The translations under genes and the position numbers were made by a program. From NCBI RefSeq assembly GCF_015291645.1, contig NZ_CP030055.1, positions 558,001 to 622,000 of the forward strand: 64,000 nucleotides of DNA. The letters are read 5' to 3'. Numbering within the stretch: the stretch's first letter is position 1; the number at the start of each line of letters is the position of its first letter. The DNA is from Bradyrhizobium sp. CCBAU 53340 (GTDB lineage Bacteria > Pseudomonadota > Alphaproteobacteria > Rhizobiales > Xanthobacteraceae). This document shows positions 48,951-57,608 of this stretch, piece after piece. Under the pieces are notes generated by a model. That model did not search any database and had not been told where the DNA came from. It saw only the letters and a program-made list of their open reading frames with translations.

Positions 48951-49949
48951 TCAACGCTTGACCGAACTGTGCCCGCGCTTCCTGGAAGCGCGTTGCGATT
49001 TGGGCTTTGCGGCCGGCGTCGAACCCGATTGGTGCCGACCATCGGATGACCGCAGCCTGTCCTGAAGAAATTTGGCGAGACCGGTGAGGAATAACTTGCC
49101 GGCGACTGTCAGAGACCGGCGCGAGGGATAGAGCGCATAGAATGTCACCGGTGGCGGTGACCAGTCGGGAAGCGGCAGAACGAGCCTGCCATCGAGCAGA
49201 TCGGCGTCGCACATCGGCATCGGCAGTCGCGCGAGGCCGAGGCCGCGCAGCGCGGCCTGGCGAATGATGTTGAGGTTGTTGGCGGAAAAGGTGAGCTTGA
49301 GGTTGATCTCGGTCGTCTCATCGTTCGCGCCGAGCAGCCGCCAACGCGCCATGAAGCCATCGGCGCCCCAGCCGATGCCCCGCAGACCCTCGAGGTCGGC
49401 GGGTCTTGTGCATGGGCCGATGCGCGCCATCAAGTCGGGTGCCGCGACCAGCCGGTAAGGCGTTGTCGCGAGTTTCTGGCAGATCAATTCGGAATCCGCC
49501 AGATCCTCGCGCACGGGATGGATCGCGAGGTCGTAGTGATCGATCTTCGGGTCGAACGTTCCCTTGGTGTTGTCCAGAGTGAGGCGCACATCCGGATACG
49601 TCTCGGCAAACTGGATGGCGAAATCGGTGACCAGAATCTCGGAGAGGACAGCGGGGCAGGAGATGCGCAGCATGCCGGACGGCCGGTTGGTACGGTCCTC
49701 GGCGAGCGCCTTGATGGCGACCAGCTCTTCCCTGATCTTCTGGCCGCGCTCGTAGATCGAGAGGCCGATTTCAGTCGGCGAAAAGTTTCGCGGGCCGCGA
49801 TGGACGAGATGGACGCCGAGCTGGCTTTCGAGGTCACCGATTCTTCTGCTGAGGCTCGACTTCGGAATACCGGTCTTGCGGCTCGCAGCCGACAGGCTGC
49901 CGGCCTCGATGATTTCGACAAGGAGCGTCAGGTCATCGACTGTTCCCAT
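48951..49949 (-). CDS. LysR family transcriptional regulator
   Basis: The protein has 332 residues. The N-terminal winged helix is LVEIIEAGSLSAASRKTGIPKSSLSRRIGDLESQLG, followed by the substrate-binding domain (GMLRISCPAVLSEILVTDFAIQF). A short Lys/Arg/Ser-rich tail follows residue 300. It is divergent from the outer-membrane protein gene with two perfect dyads in between, and may also serve the esterase/MFS pair. Confidence 0.9.
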   Translation of the reverse strand: MGTVDDLTLLVEIIEAGSLSAASRKTGIPKSSLSRRIGDLESQLGVHLVHRGPRNFSPTEIGLSIYERGQKIREELVAIKALAEDRTNRPSGMLRISCPAVLSEILVTDFAIQFAETYPDVRLTLDNTKGTFDPKIDHYDLAIHPVREDLADSELICQKLATTPYRLVAAPDLMARIGPCTRPADLEGLRGIGWGADGFMARWRLLGANDETTEINLKLTFSANNLNIIRQAALRGLGLARLPMPMCDADLLDGRLVLPLPDWSPPPVTFYALYPSRRSLTVAGKLFLTGLAKFLQDRLRSSDGRHQSGSTPAAKPKSQRASRKRGHSSVKR

Positions 49950-49987
49950 AGGTGATCCCCCGCGGAGGCCTCAGACAGGAAGCCCTG

Positions 49988-50066
49988 TTTCGATGAGACG
50001 ATCGAAAGCGCTCTTCCGTCATCGGCAGCGCTTCAGCCAAGCGCAGCATCGTTCCAATCCTGGAAC
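49988..50066. promoter_or_regulatory. Two dyads in the LysR/outer-membrane protein gap
   Basis: TTTCGAT-N6-ATCGAAA (49988-50007) is a perfect 20-bp dyad 39 bases upstream of the LysR start. GTTCCA-ATCC-TGGAAC (50051-50066) is a second perfect dyad nearer the rightward gene. LysR regulators usually contact a recognition and an activation site, which these may be. Confidence 0.55.
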
Positions 50067-50215
50067 GTGACTGTACCGATTGCCGGACTTTTTGTCCCGC
50101 GTCCACTGCCTATGCTGTTTCACCGAATTGAACGGGGCGGTTCGAGGGGGAAACGCGCCGGACTGCAACGGTCTGGAGTGTCTTCGACCGAGCGTAGAGA
50201 ACATTGGAGGGGGAA

Positions 50216-51337
50216 ATGAAGCGTCATATACAGCCGATATTGATCGCACTGGCCTTTGCGTCGTTCGGAAACGCGGCGGCTGTTGCGGAGGATTTGCCTG
50301 TCAAGGCCAAACCGTTGCCGTCCAGTCAGCCGTTCTTTTCGTTGATCGATGACCGCGTCACCTTCTCGTATATCCCCAAGGCGACGGATCCCGGCGTGTT
50401 CTCCAGGAATCCGGATGGGTCGCTCAACAGCACGACCGCGATGCAGGTCTATTCGTTCACGCATTTCGACATCTGGCGGTACGGCACGAACTTCCTGAAC
50501 ATCTCGATGTTCAAGGCGGACCATAACGATCCCGCCAGCCCCTGCACGAACGCGGGCGTTGTCTTCAATCCAGCCACCGGTGTCGCAACGCCCGCCAATT
50601 GCGCGGGTGCACTCGTCTTCACCGGCCAGAGCCGTTCGACATTTGGCTGGAATGAGATTTTCGACACCAAGGCTTTCACGGTCGGTCCGCTCCGCAACAT
50701 CTCCTTCGAGGTAGGTTTCGACCTGAGCTCGTCGAACTACTATCGGGCCGCGGCCGCGCAGGCCGTCTCGGCCGGTCTGCAATTCCAGTTCGATCTTCCC
50801 TATAAGGGCTACGTCAACGTCGCGCCGCTCGCGACCTGGATCTACATGGCGCACATGGGCTTCCTGCAGTGCGGCGGCGGCTTTGCTCCTCCGGTGCCCG
50901 GCGTGAGCTGTCTTCCGGACGGCAATCGACGGTATCAGCCGACCTGGGCGATCGAGACGAATTACTACATGGATCTCGGCTTCCTGCCCGTGAGCGTGCG
51001 CTATTTCTCCATCAGCGGTCGCGCGCAGTTGCTTGGCGCGCTCGGCCCGGAGAACAGCCCGCTGCCCTATAATCCGCTGCCCGTTGCGGCGCCGGCCAAT
51101 TCCATGACGAAGGTCTCCCTCAACTCCGAGCCGATCCGTCTGACCTTCGACGCCTCCAAGGCGATGTGGGGGCCGAAATTCTCGCACTATGTCGATGTCT
51201 GGGTGGCCTACCGCTACTGGCAGAACAAATACGGTCTCGATCACAATGTCAGCAAGCTCTGCACGACATCGCCGGGAGTGCGCAACAACACCTGCACTGA
51301 ATCGAGCTTGTACAGCGGCATTACCATGAAGTTCTAG
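50216..51337 (+). CDS. Outer-membrane beta-barrel protein of unknown substrate
   Basis: The protein has 373 residues from ATG 50216, preceded by GGAGGGGGAA. A signal peptide ends AAAVAEDLP. The mature part has alternating hydrophobic strands with aromatic girdles (FTHFDIWRYGTNFLNISMF, VDVWVAYRYWQNKYGLD) and a terminal Phe (GITMKF), as in outer-membrane barrels. It has a Tsx/nucleoside-channel look, but I cannot assign the family firmly. The neighbouring amidase and esterase suggest a channel for their substrates. Confidence 0.7.
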   Translation: MKRHIQPILIALAFASFGNAAAVAEDLPVKAKPLPSSQPFFSLIDDRVTFSYIPKATDPGVFSRNPDGSLNSTTAMQVYSFTHFDIWRYGTNFLNISMFKADHNDPASPCTNAGVVFNPATGVATPANCAGALVFTGQSRSTFGWNEIFDTKAFTVGPLRNISFEVGFDLSSSNYYRAAAAQAVSAGLQFQFDLPYKGYVNVAPLATWIYMAHMGFLQCGGGFAPPVPGVSCLPDGNRRYQPTWAIETNYYMDLGFLPVSVRYFSISGRAQLLGALGPENSPLPYNPLPVAAPANSMTKVSLNSEPIRLTFDASKAMWGPKFSHYVDVWVAYRYWQNKYGLDHNVSKLCTTSPGVRNNTCTESSLYSGITMKF

Positions 51338-51534
51338 CTTCGCTTGCCGCCAGCAAGTCAATGATGCCGCCTGACGCGCGGCATCATGACAATTCAGGAG
51401 ACGCCGAGTGGCTGCAGATGCCGAGGTCGCCCTGGTGATGCAAGCTACCGAGGGTCGCGCGCCATGCAGATTCGCACCTGTACAGGGTCGCGCGTCCTTC
51501 GTAACTTTCGCCACGTAATGTCAGGAGATGGGAC

Positions 51535-53091
51535 GTGGCGAAGAAGACTGCAAAGAAGAAAAACGTTTCGAACAAGTCTGCGAGGACCTCGGGCAAGAAG
51601 AGCCAGGTCCGTAAGGCGGCCGTCGCCAGGACGACAATGCCGCCGGCGCGAAAATCAGCCGGATCGCGCCGCCCCAAGGGGCCGGCCTGGCAATGGTCGG
51701 CGGTGGAGACTGCGGCTGCAATCCGCTCCGGCGCAATCTCGGCGGTGGAGACCGTCGAGGCGCATCTGGCGCGAATGCATGCCGTCAATCCCCGGCTAAA
51801 CGCGGTTGTCGTCGACCTCGGGGAGGAAGCACTGAAGACGGCCCATGCGGCGGACAAGCAGCGCGCCAGGGGCGGTGAACTCGGTCCCCTGCACGGCGTG
51901 CCCGTGACCATCAAGGAGAACGTCGACTACGAGGGCCGGCCGAATTTCAACGGCGTTCCCGCCAACAAGCATCTCATCGCGCCGTCGGATTCGCCTGTGG
52001 TCCGCAACCTGAAGAAATCCGGCGCGATCGTCATCGGCCTCACCAACACGCCGGAATTCTCGTTTCGCGGCTTCACCGACAATCCGCTGCATGGCCTGAC
52101 GCTCAATCCCTGGGACCCTGATATTACCTGCGGCGGCTCCTCGGGCGGTGCGGGGTCGGCGGTCGCCGCCGGCATCGGCACGATCGCGCATGGCAATGAC
52201 ATCGGCGGCTCGCTGCGCTGGCCGGCACATTGCAATGGCGTCGCCACCATCAAGCCGACGCAGGGACGTATTCCCGCCTTCAACGCCAGCGCGACGGCGG
52301 AGCGGCCGATGCTGGCACATCTGATGTCGGCGCAGGGGCCGCTCGCCCGCCACGTCGCCGACGTCCGGCTGGCGCTTGAAGTCATGAGCCAGCGCGATCC
52401 GCGCGATCCCTGGTGGGTCCCTGCGCCGCTGACCGGCCCGAAGCCGAAGGGGCCGATCAAGGTCGCGCTGGCCAAGATTCCGCAAGACATGACGGTCGAT
52501 CCGGCGGTCAGGGCGGCCCTTCGCCAGGCCGCCGATCATCTCGAGCGTTCCGGCTATCGCGTCAGCGAGGTCGAGGTGCCCGACATCAACGGCGTTTGGC
52601 AGACCTGGTGCGACATCATCACCAACGAGACCGTGGTGATGCAGGAAGCCGCCATGCTGGAGGTCACATCCGAGGATTTTCACAAGGCGTGGAGCGGCAT
52701 GAAGGCCAAGGCCAACGTGCTCGATCTCAAGGCCTGGATGCAGGCGACGGCGGCGCGCAACGGTCACATCCGCGCCTGGCAATTGTTCTTCGAGCAGTAC
52801 CCGGTGGTGCTGGCGCCGACCACGGTAAAGCCGACGCCGGGTCCGCGCGAGGACACCGTCAGCGCTGCGCGCGTGCAGGAAGTCTTCTGGGGCGAGATCC
52901 GCTTCATCTCCGCGATCAACGTGCTGGGCCTGCCCGGCGCCGTTGTCCCCGTGGCCGTGCATGACGGCAAGCCGATCGGCGTGCAGCTGATCGCGGGCCG
53001 CTACCGTGAGGATCTCGCGCTGGACGCTGCTGCTGCGATCGAAAAGCGCGTCGGCGTGCTGGCCCACCGGTTGTGGGAAACGATGGTCTGA
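51535..53091 (+). CDS. Amidase signature enzyme with basic N-terminal extension
   Basis: The protein has 518 residues from GTG 51535 (AGGAGATGGGAC upstream). The Ser-cisSer-Lys triad is visible: Lys127 in VTIKENVD, Ser202 in CGGSSGG and nucleophile Ser226 in DIGGSLRWPA. The first 48 residues are unusual: rich in Lys, Arg, Ser and Ala, and looking like a histone tail rather than a signal peptide. An internal ATG at residue 35 (MPPARKSAG) would still leave part of it. The substrate is unknown. Confidence 0.88.
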   Translation: MAKKTAKKKNVSNKSARTSGKKSQVRKAAVARTTMPPARKSAGSRRPKGPAWQWSAVETAAAIRSGAISAVETVEAHLARMHAVNPRLNAVVVDLGEEALKTAHAADKQRARGGELGPLHGVPVTIKENVDYEGRPNFNGVPANKHLIAPSDSPVVRNLKKSGAIVIGLTNTPEFSFRGFTDNPLHGLTLNPWDPDITCGGSSGGAGSAVAAGIGTIAHGNDIGGSLRWPAHCNGVATIKPTQGRIPAFNASATAERPMLAHLMSAQGPLARHVADVRLALEVMSQRDPRDPWWVPAPLTGPKPKGPIKVALAKIPQDMTVDPAVRAALRQAADHLERSGYRVSEVEVPDINGVWQTWCDIITNETVVMQEAAMLEVTSEDFHKAWSGMKAKANVLDLKAWMQATAARNGHIRAWQLFFEQYPVVLAPTTVKPTPGPREDTVSAARVQEVFWGEIRFISAINVLGLPGAVVPVAVHDGKPIGVQLIAGRYREDLALDAAAAIEKRVGVLAHRLWETMV

Positions 53092-53143
53092 GGCTGCTCT
53101 CGGGGCTCCGCGCGCCGGCGCGAAGCCCCGATGATGCATGGGA

Positions 53144-54445
53144 TCAATTCGTCAGATGCGAGGCGGCGATCGCCTTCTGAAACAACGCATTCAGCGCGTC
53201 GCTGATGCTCGAATCGCTGGAGACTTCGTAATAATATCCGGAGGTCGCGCAGGACTGCATCGTGGTCCCGATCGAGCTGCGCCATGGCGCGATGTAGGTG
53301 TTGTACCAGCCGTTGTTGGTGATCGCGAGATAGGTCGTGTAGAGCACCGCGATCTTGACGCCGCGCGCCTTGATGGTGTCGCAGATCGTCGTCGTCAGCG
53401 GCTCCTGGCATCGTCCTGGCGAGATCACGGTTTTGCTGCAGCTCGAGGGATAGTAGTAGTCGGCAACACCGTCAGAGACGAAGAATAGCCACTTCTGCGG
53501 CGAGGAGGAGGAGCCATCGCCGGGCGTGGGGATCGTCGTATTCATCGACGACAGGATGCCGTCGAAGTCGGTGCACATGTCACTGTTGTAGTTGGTGTAG
53601 GGGATCGTCATCAGGTCGACGGCGGAAACCGCGGTCTTCACCGAGGACAGGCTCGACGTCAGGGCCGATATCGTGGTCAGTCCGATCGAGCTGCAATCGC
53701 TGCCCATGGTGTAGACCGCCATCCGGTACTGGTTGCTGACGAGCTGGCTGGCGGTGGCGGTGTCGGTCAGCGACTGCGTCGCGTCGCGCACCAGGTCGAT
53801 TCGCATCTTGATCCCGAGATTCTTCGCGATCGAGTAATAGCTGTTGGTCTGGACGGTCTTCTTCGAACTCGAAGTATAGATGTCGTGACAGGCGAAGGCG
53901 CAACTGTCGGAGGTGGCGTTCTGCAGCGCTGTCATACCCGTCGTGGTCGCGGCCAGCCCCTGCGACGGCGAGTTGTCGAGCAGCACGTAGAAGTCGATGT
54001 AGGCCGGCAGGGAAGCCGCGGCGGTCGAAGTGGCCGAAATTCCCATGGTCTTGTAGCCGAGAATCCCCATGAAGTACGTCGGCACAGTCGCCGTCGCCGT
54101 TCCCGTGGCGGTTCGGGTCGTGACGCTGTCGACGACGTTGATGGTTATGGAGCTGGAGCTCATGCCCAGCGCGGACATCTGGCCGTTGAACGTGTTCAGC
54201 GCATCGCTCTGCGCTGCCGAGGTGCTCCTGGTGATCTCGCTCTTGGCGGTCGCGACCAGCACGGCGGTGTCGAGCGCAGCGGCGAGCTTCGCTCTTGCCC
54301 GCGCAGCCAGGGAATAGTCGACGGCGGCGCCGACGAAGGACAGCAACGGTAGCAGCGCGAGAGCGAAGATGACGGCGATATTGCCACGGCGATCGAAGAA
54401 GAAACGCGCGAGCAGGCGATGAGTATTCCCGGTGGTAACGATCAA
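53144..54445 (-). CDS. TadG-like pilus assembly protein with von Willebrand factor A domain
   Basis: The protein has 433 residues. A prepilin-like N-terminus (RRGNIAVIFALALLPLLSFVGAAVDYSLAARARAK) gives one membrane span at 22-43 with the TadE/TadG pattern. A vWA-type domain begins around residue 150 with the MIDAS motif DNSPS (Asp157, Ser159, Ser161). Cysteines in CAFACHD and later pairs suggest disulfides. No other tad genes are nearby, so it is an orphan. It probably faces the periplasm. Confidence 0.85.
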   Translation of the reverse strand: MIVTTGNTHRLLARFFFDRRGNIAVIFALALLPLLSFVGAAVDYSLAARARAKLAAALDTAVLVATAKSEITRSTSAAQSDALNTFNGQMSALGMSSSSITINVVDSVTTRTATGTATATVPTYFMGILGYKTMGISATSTAAASLPAYIDFYVLLDNSPSQGLAATTTGMTALQNATSDSCAFACHDIYTSSSKKTVQTNSYYSIAKNLGIKMRIDLVRDATQSLTDTATASQLVSNQYRMAVYTMGSDCSSIGLTTISALTSSLSSVKTAVSAVDLMTIPYTNYNSDMCTDFDGILSSMNTTIPTPGDGSSSSPQKWLFFVSDGVADYYYPSSCSKTVISPGRCQEPLTTTICDTIKARGVKIAVLYTTYLAITNNGWYNTYIAPWRSSIGTTMQSCATSGYYYEVSSDSSISDALNALFQKAIAASHLTN

Positions 54446-55186
54446 ACGAGCCTATCCTTGAGCGAAAAACAACGCGCAAGTCTAGTCGAATGGAACTTAC
54501 GCAACGGTTGATCGCGATGTGAGTAAGCGTGTCCCTGCGTTGCTGGCGATGTCGACGCTGCATCGAGAGTCCTATGAAAATAGGTGTTTTGTGCAACAAC
54601 GTCGCTGATCTCCGTAGAACTCCGGAGGACGATGTTTGGCGCGCCGCATCTGCTCTCGAGTGCGCGGATGCCGCGCTGCGCGATGGTGCATCAACTTGCA
54701 GTAAGTAGGACGCGCTGAATGAACTGCGCGATCGTTGTTCTTTCCGCGGAAGATGATGCCCGCCTCTTCCATTGGAAAGCAGAGCGATCGCATTTGCGGT
54801 GTCGCCGGGCCAGTGCGTCGAAGCGTCCGCTTCCGGCGCGCTCGTGACGGATTCCAGGCGCAGCGCTGCGGCTTAGCTTTATCCTAAGACGGCGGTTGCT
54901 GCGAAAACGCGACCCGACGGTGGACCCACTGTTGTCTCAATGGATGAGGCACGCATCAGCGCAGGGTGAAGGGACCCGCGACCGCCGGTTCGGAGCGGAT
55001 CAACTCATTAATCCAATTTAACTCAAATTTTGGCCAATTCACCAACAACCATTAGGGTTACTTCCTCGATCTCTAAGCGAATTATTGTCCGCTTTACCGC
55101 CCGCCTCTAACAGAGGGACGGCGGACAACGCACATGCCTCGTACAGGCCAATAAGTGCGGCCCGCGTCCCACGCGGAGGTGGTACG
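54446..55186. other. Intergenic region before the methionine genes
   Basis: This is 741 bases without a credible gene. The first 500 bases show nothing I can interpret beyond short frames in Arg-rich translation. The stretch near 55000-55060 is unusually A/T-rich (CAATTTAACTCAAATTTTGG) and probably holds the promoter of the sulfhydrylase gene. The last 100 bases form the structured leader listed separately. Confidence 0.5.
55087..55179 (+). promoter_or_regulatory. Structured mRNA leader with three hairpins before the sulfhydrylase gene
   Basis: Hairpin 1: GTCCGC (55087-55092) pairs with GCGGAC (55121-55126) and encloses CCTCT-AAC-AGAGG. Hairpin 2: CGCAC (55129-55133) with GTGCG (55155-55159), enclosing GCCT and AGGC. 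Hairpin 3: CCGCGT-CCC-ACGCGG (55162-55176), whose 3' arm runs into the Shine-Dalgarno GGAGG (55175-55179). The third stem could gate ribosome binding. It does not match the SAM-II or SAM/SAH consensus as I know it. Confidence 0.5.
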
Positions 55187-56488
55187 ATGCGCAACGAGAC
55201 GATCGCTATTCACGCCGGCTACGAGCCCGAAGCCACCACGCACGCGGTTGCCGTGCCGATCTACCAGACCGCAGCCTACGCCTTCGACAGCGCTGATCAT
55301 GGCGCAGCGCTCTTCAATCTCGAGGCCGAGGGTTTCCGCTACAGCCGCATCGCCAATCCGACCAGCGCCGTGCTGGAGAAGCGCATCGCCCAGCTCGAAG
55401 GCGGCGTCGGCGCACTTGCTGTTGCAACCGGCCAGGCCGCGCTGCATTTCGCTTTCGTCAACGTCGCCGACCACGGCGGCAATATCGTCTCCGTGCCGCA
55501 GCTCTACGGCACCACGCACACGCTGCTCTCCCATATCCTGCCGCGGCAGGGCATCACCGGACGCTTTGCCGAGAGCGACGCGCCTGATGCGGTCGCAAGG
55601 CTGATCGACGAGAACACCCGCGCGGTGTTCGCCGAGACGATCGGCAATCCCGCCGGCAATGTCTGCGACATCGAGGCGCTGGCGAAGATCGCGCATGTGC
55701 ATGGGGTGCCGCTGATCGTTGACAATACGGTCGCGACACCCATTCTGCTCAAGCCGTTCGACTACGGCGCCGACATCGCAGTGCATTCGCTGACCAAGTT
55801 TTTGGGCGGTCACGGCACCACGCTCGGCGGCGCCATCGTCGATTCCGGAAACTTTCCCTGGGCCAAATACGCCGACCGCTTCCCGGCCTATAACAAGCCG
55901 GACGCCTCCTACCACGGCCTCGTCTATGCCGAGCGCTTTGGCCGGACCGCCTATATCGAGCGCGCGCGCAGCGTCTATCAGCGCACCATGGGTTCGGTGC
56001 TGTCGCCGTTCAATGCGTTCCTGCTGCTTCAGGGCATCGAGACCGTAGCGCTGCGCATGGAGCGCCACGTCGAGAATGCCCGCAAGGTCGCCGAATTCCT
56101 TCGGACCGATCCACGTGTCGCCTGGGTCAACTACACCGGATTTCCGGACAGCCCCTATTATCCGCTGGTCCAGAAATATCTCGACGGCAATGCGTCCTCG
56201 CTGTTCACCTTCGGCATCAAAGGCGGCATGGAGGCCGGCAAGACCTTCTATGACGCGCTGAAGCTGATCACGCGTCTCGTCAACATCGGTGACGCCAAGT
56301 CGCTGGCCTGCCATCCGGCTTCGACCACGCATCGGCAGATGTCGGCGGAGCAGCAGCGCACAGCCGGCGTGCTGCCGGAGACCATCCGCCTCTCGATCGG
56401 TATCGAGCATGCCGCCGATATCATCGAAGACATCGATCAGGCGCTGGAAAAAGCCTGTCCGGCCGCGCGTCTTCAGGCCGCGGAGTAG
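55187..56488 (+). CDS. O-acetyl/O-succinylhomoserine sulfhydrylase
   Basis: This PLP enzyme of the Cys/Met metabolism family makes homocysteine (or methionine) from acyl-homoserine and sulfide. ATG 55187 follows GGAGG; product 433 residues. The PLP Lys is Lys204 in VHSLTKFLGG. Other motifs are YSRIANPT, ATGQAALH and LACHPASTTHRQM. It is followed 12 bases later by the acyltransferase gene that makes its substrate. MetY- and MetZ-type members cannot be separated reliably by eye; the length favours MetY. Confidence 0.92.
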   Translation: MRNETIAIHAGYEPEATTHAVAVPIYQTAAYAFDSADHGAALFNLEAEGFRYSRIANPTSAVLEKRIAQLEGGVGALAVATGQAALHFAFVNVADHGGNIVSVPQLYGTTHTLLSHILPRQGITGRFAESDAPDAVARLIDENTRAVFAETIGNPAGNVCDIEALAKIAHVHGVPLIVDNTVATPILLKPFDYGADIAVHSLTKFLGGHGTTLGGAIVDSGNFPWAKYADRFPAYNKPDASYHGLVYAERFGRTAYIERARSVYQRTMGSVLSPFNAFLLLQGIETVALRMERHVENARKVAEFLRTDPRVAWVNYTGFPDSPYYPLVQKYLDGNASSLFTFGIKGGMEAGKTFYDALKLITRLVNIGDAKSLACHPASTTHRQMSAEQQRTAGVLPETIRLSIGIEHAADIIEDIDQALEKACPAARLQAAE

Positions 56489-56500
56489 GCAATCGGACAG

Positions 56501-57502
56501 ATGAGCGTCTTGATCGCCAGGGATCAAGGTATCGCGAGCCCGGCGCTGGTGCCCGCCGAGGGCGACCCCGCGCGCGATCATGCCGGCGCCGAGTTGACCA
56601 TCGGTCTGATCAATAACATGCCGGATACGGCGCTGAAGGCGACCGAACGGCAGTTCATGAAGCTGCTGCAGGCCGCCGCGGGACCGCGCCGCATCCGCTT
56701 CCATTGCTTTTCGCTGCCGTCGGTGAAACGCTCGCCGGAAGCGAAGTGGCATGTGGAGAGCGAATATTCCGATCTCTCCGATCTCAGGCGGCAGTCATTC
56801 GACGGGCTGATCGTGACCGGCGCCGAGCCGGTGGCGCCCGAGCTCGATCAGGAACCATACTGGCGCGACCTCACCGAGCTGATCGACTGGGCCAAGGTCA
56901 ACACCCGCTCGACGATCTGGTCATGTCTCGCTGCCCATGCGGCAGTGCTGCACCTCGACCATGTCGAACGACAGCGCCTTCCGGCCAAATGTCACGGCAT
57001 CTTCGATTGCGAGGCTGTGAACCGCGATTCGCTGACGCGCGACGCGCCTGCACCGCTCAAGATCTCGCATTCGCGACTGAACGAAGTCACCGAGCGCGAT
57101 CTCGCGCAAGCGGGTTATCAGGTGCTGACCCGGTCGGCTCGGGCCGGTGTCGACGTCTTCACGCGGCAATATGCCAGTCGCTTCGTGTTCTTCCAGGGTC
57201 ATCCCGAATATGACGCGCTCTCCCTCCAGCGCGAATATCTGCGCGACATCGGTCGCTACCTCGCGCACGAGCGCGAGGTCTATCCGGCTCTCCCCGTGAG
57301 CTATTTTGACGCGGCGACGGAGGAGAAGCTCGCTCGTTTCGAGAAGCGGGCGAGGCACCAGCGTCATCCGGCGCTGACCAACGATCTGCCTGCGCTGACC
57401 TTGCGCGCCGATATCGCCGCAGGCACCGCCGCCGCGGCGCTTTTCCGCAATTGGCTGCAACATCTTGGGGCGGATACGGATGCTCCGCTGCTCGCGCGCT
57501 AA
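56501..57502 (+). CDS. metA: Homoserine O-acyltransferase, MetA-type
   Basis: This 333-residue HTS-family enzyme acylates homoserine with succinyl- or acetyl-CoA. It has INNMPDTALKATERQF near residue 38, GLIVTGAEPVAPEL near 102, catalytic Cys142 in STIWSCLAAHAA and the His motif FQGHPEYD near 230. The nucleophile context differs from the usual WGAQAG of enteric MetA. It is co-transcribed with the sulfhydrylase, a compact two-step route to homocysteine. The acyl donor cannot be told from sequence alone. Confidence 0.88.
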   Translation: MSVLIARDQGIASPALVPAEGDPARDHAGAELTIGLINNMPDTALKATERQFMKLLQAAAGPRRIRFHCFSLPSVKRSPEAKWHVESEYSDLSDLRRQSFDGLIVTGAEPVAPELDQEPYWRDLTELIDWAKVNTRSTIWSCLAAHAAVLHLDHVERQRLPAKCHGIFDCEAVNRDSLTRDAPAPLKISHSRLNEVTERDLAQAGYQVLTRSARAGVDVFTRQYASRFVFFQGHPEYDALSLQREYLRDIGRYLAHEREVYPALPVSYFDAATEEKLARFEKRARHQRHPALTNDLPALTLRADIAAGTAAAALFRNWLQHLGADTDAPLLAR

Positions 57503-57608
57503 TCGAGAACCCCAGGGTTCCCCGTTAGGATTACCCTGGTGTTAAGCTTGCCTCGGACCACGCGCAAATGTTTCTGTAGAGAAACGTGGAATCACAGGGA
57601 ATGCACCC

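Noticed and set aside
55000..55186. SAM-II riboswitch in front of the sulfhydrylase gene
   Set aside because: I looked for the SAM-II pseudoknot core and for the SAM/SAH consensus and did not find them; the stems present do not fit those layouts.
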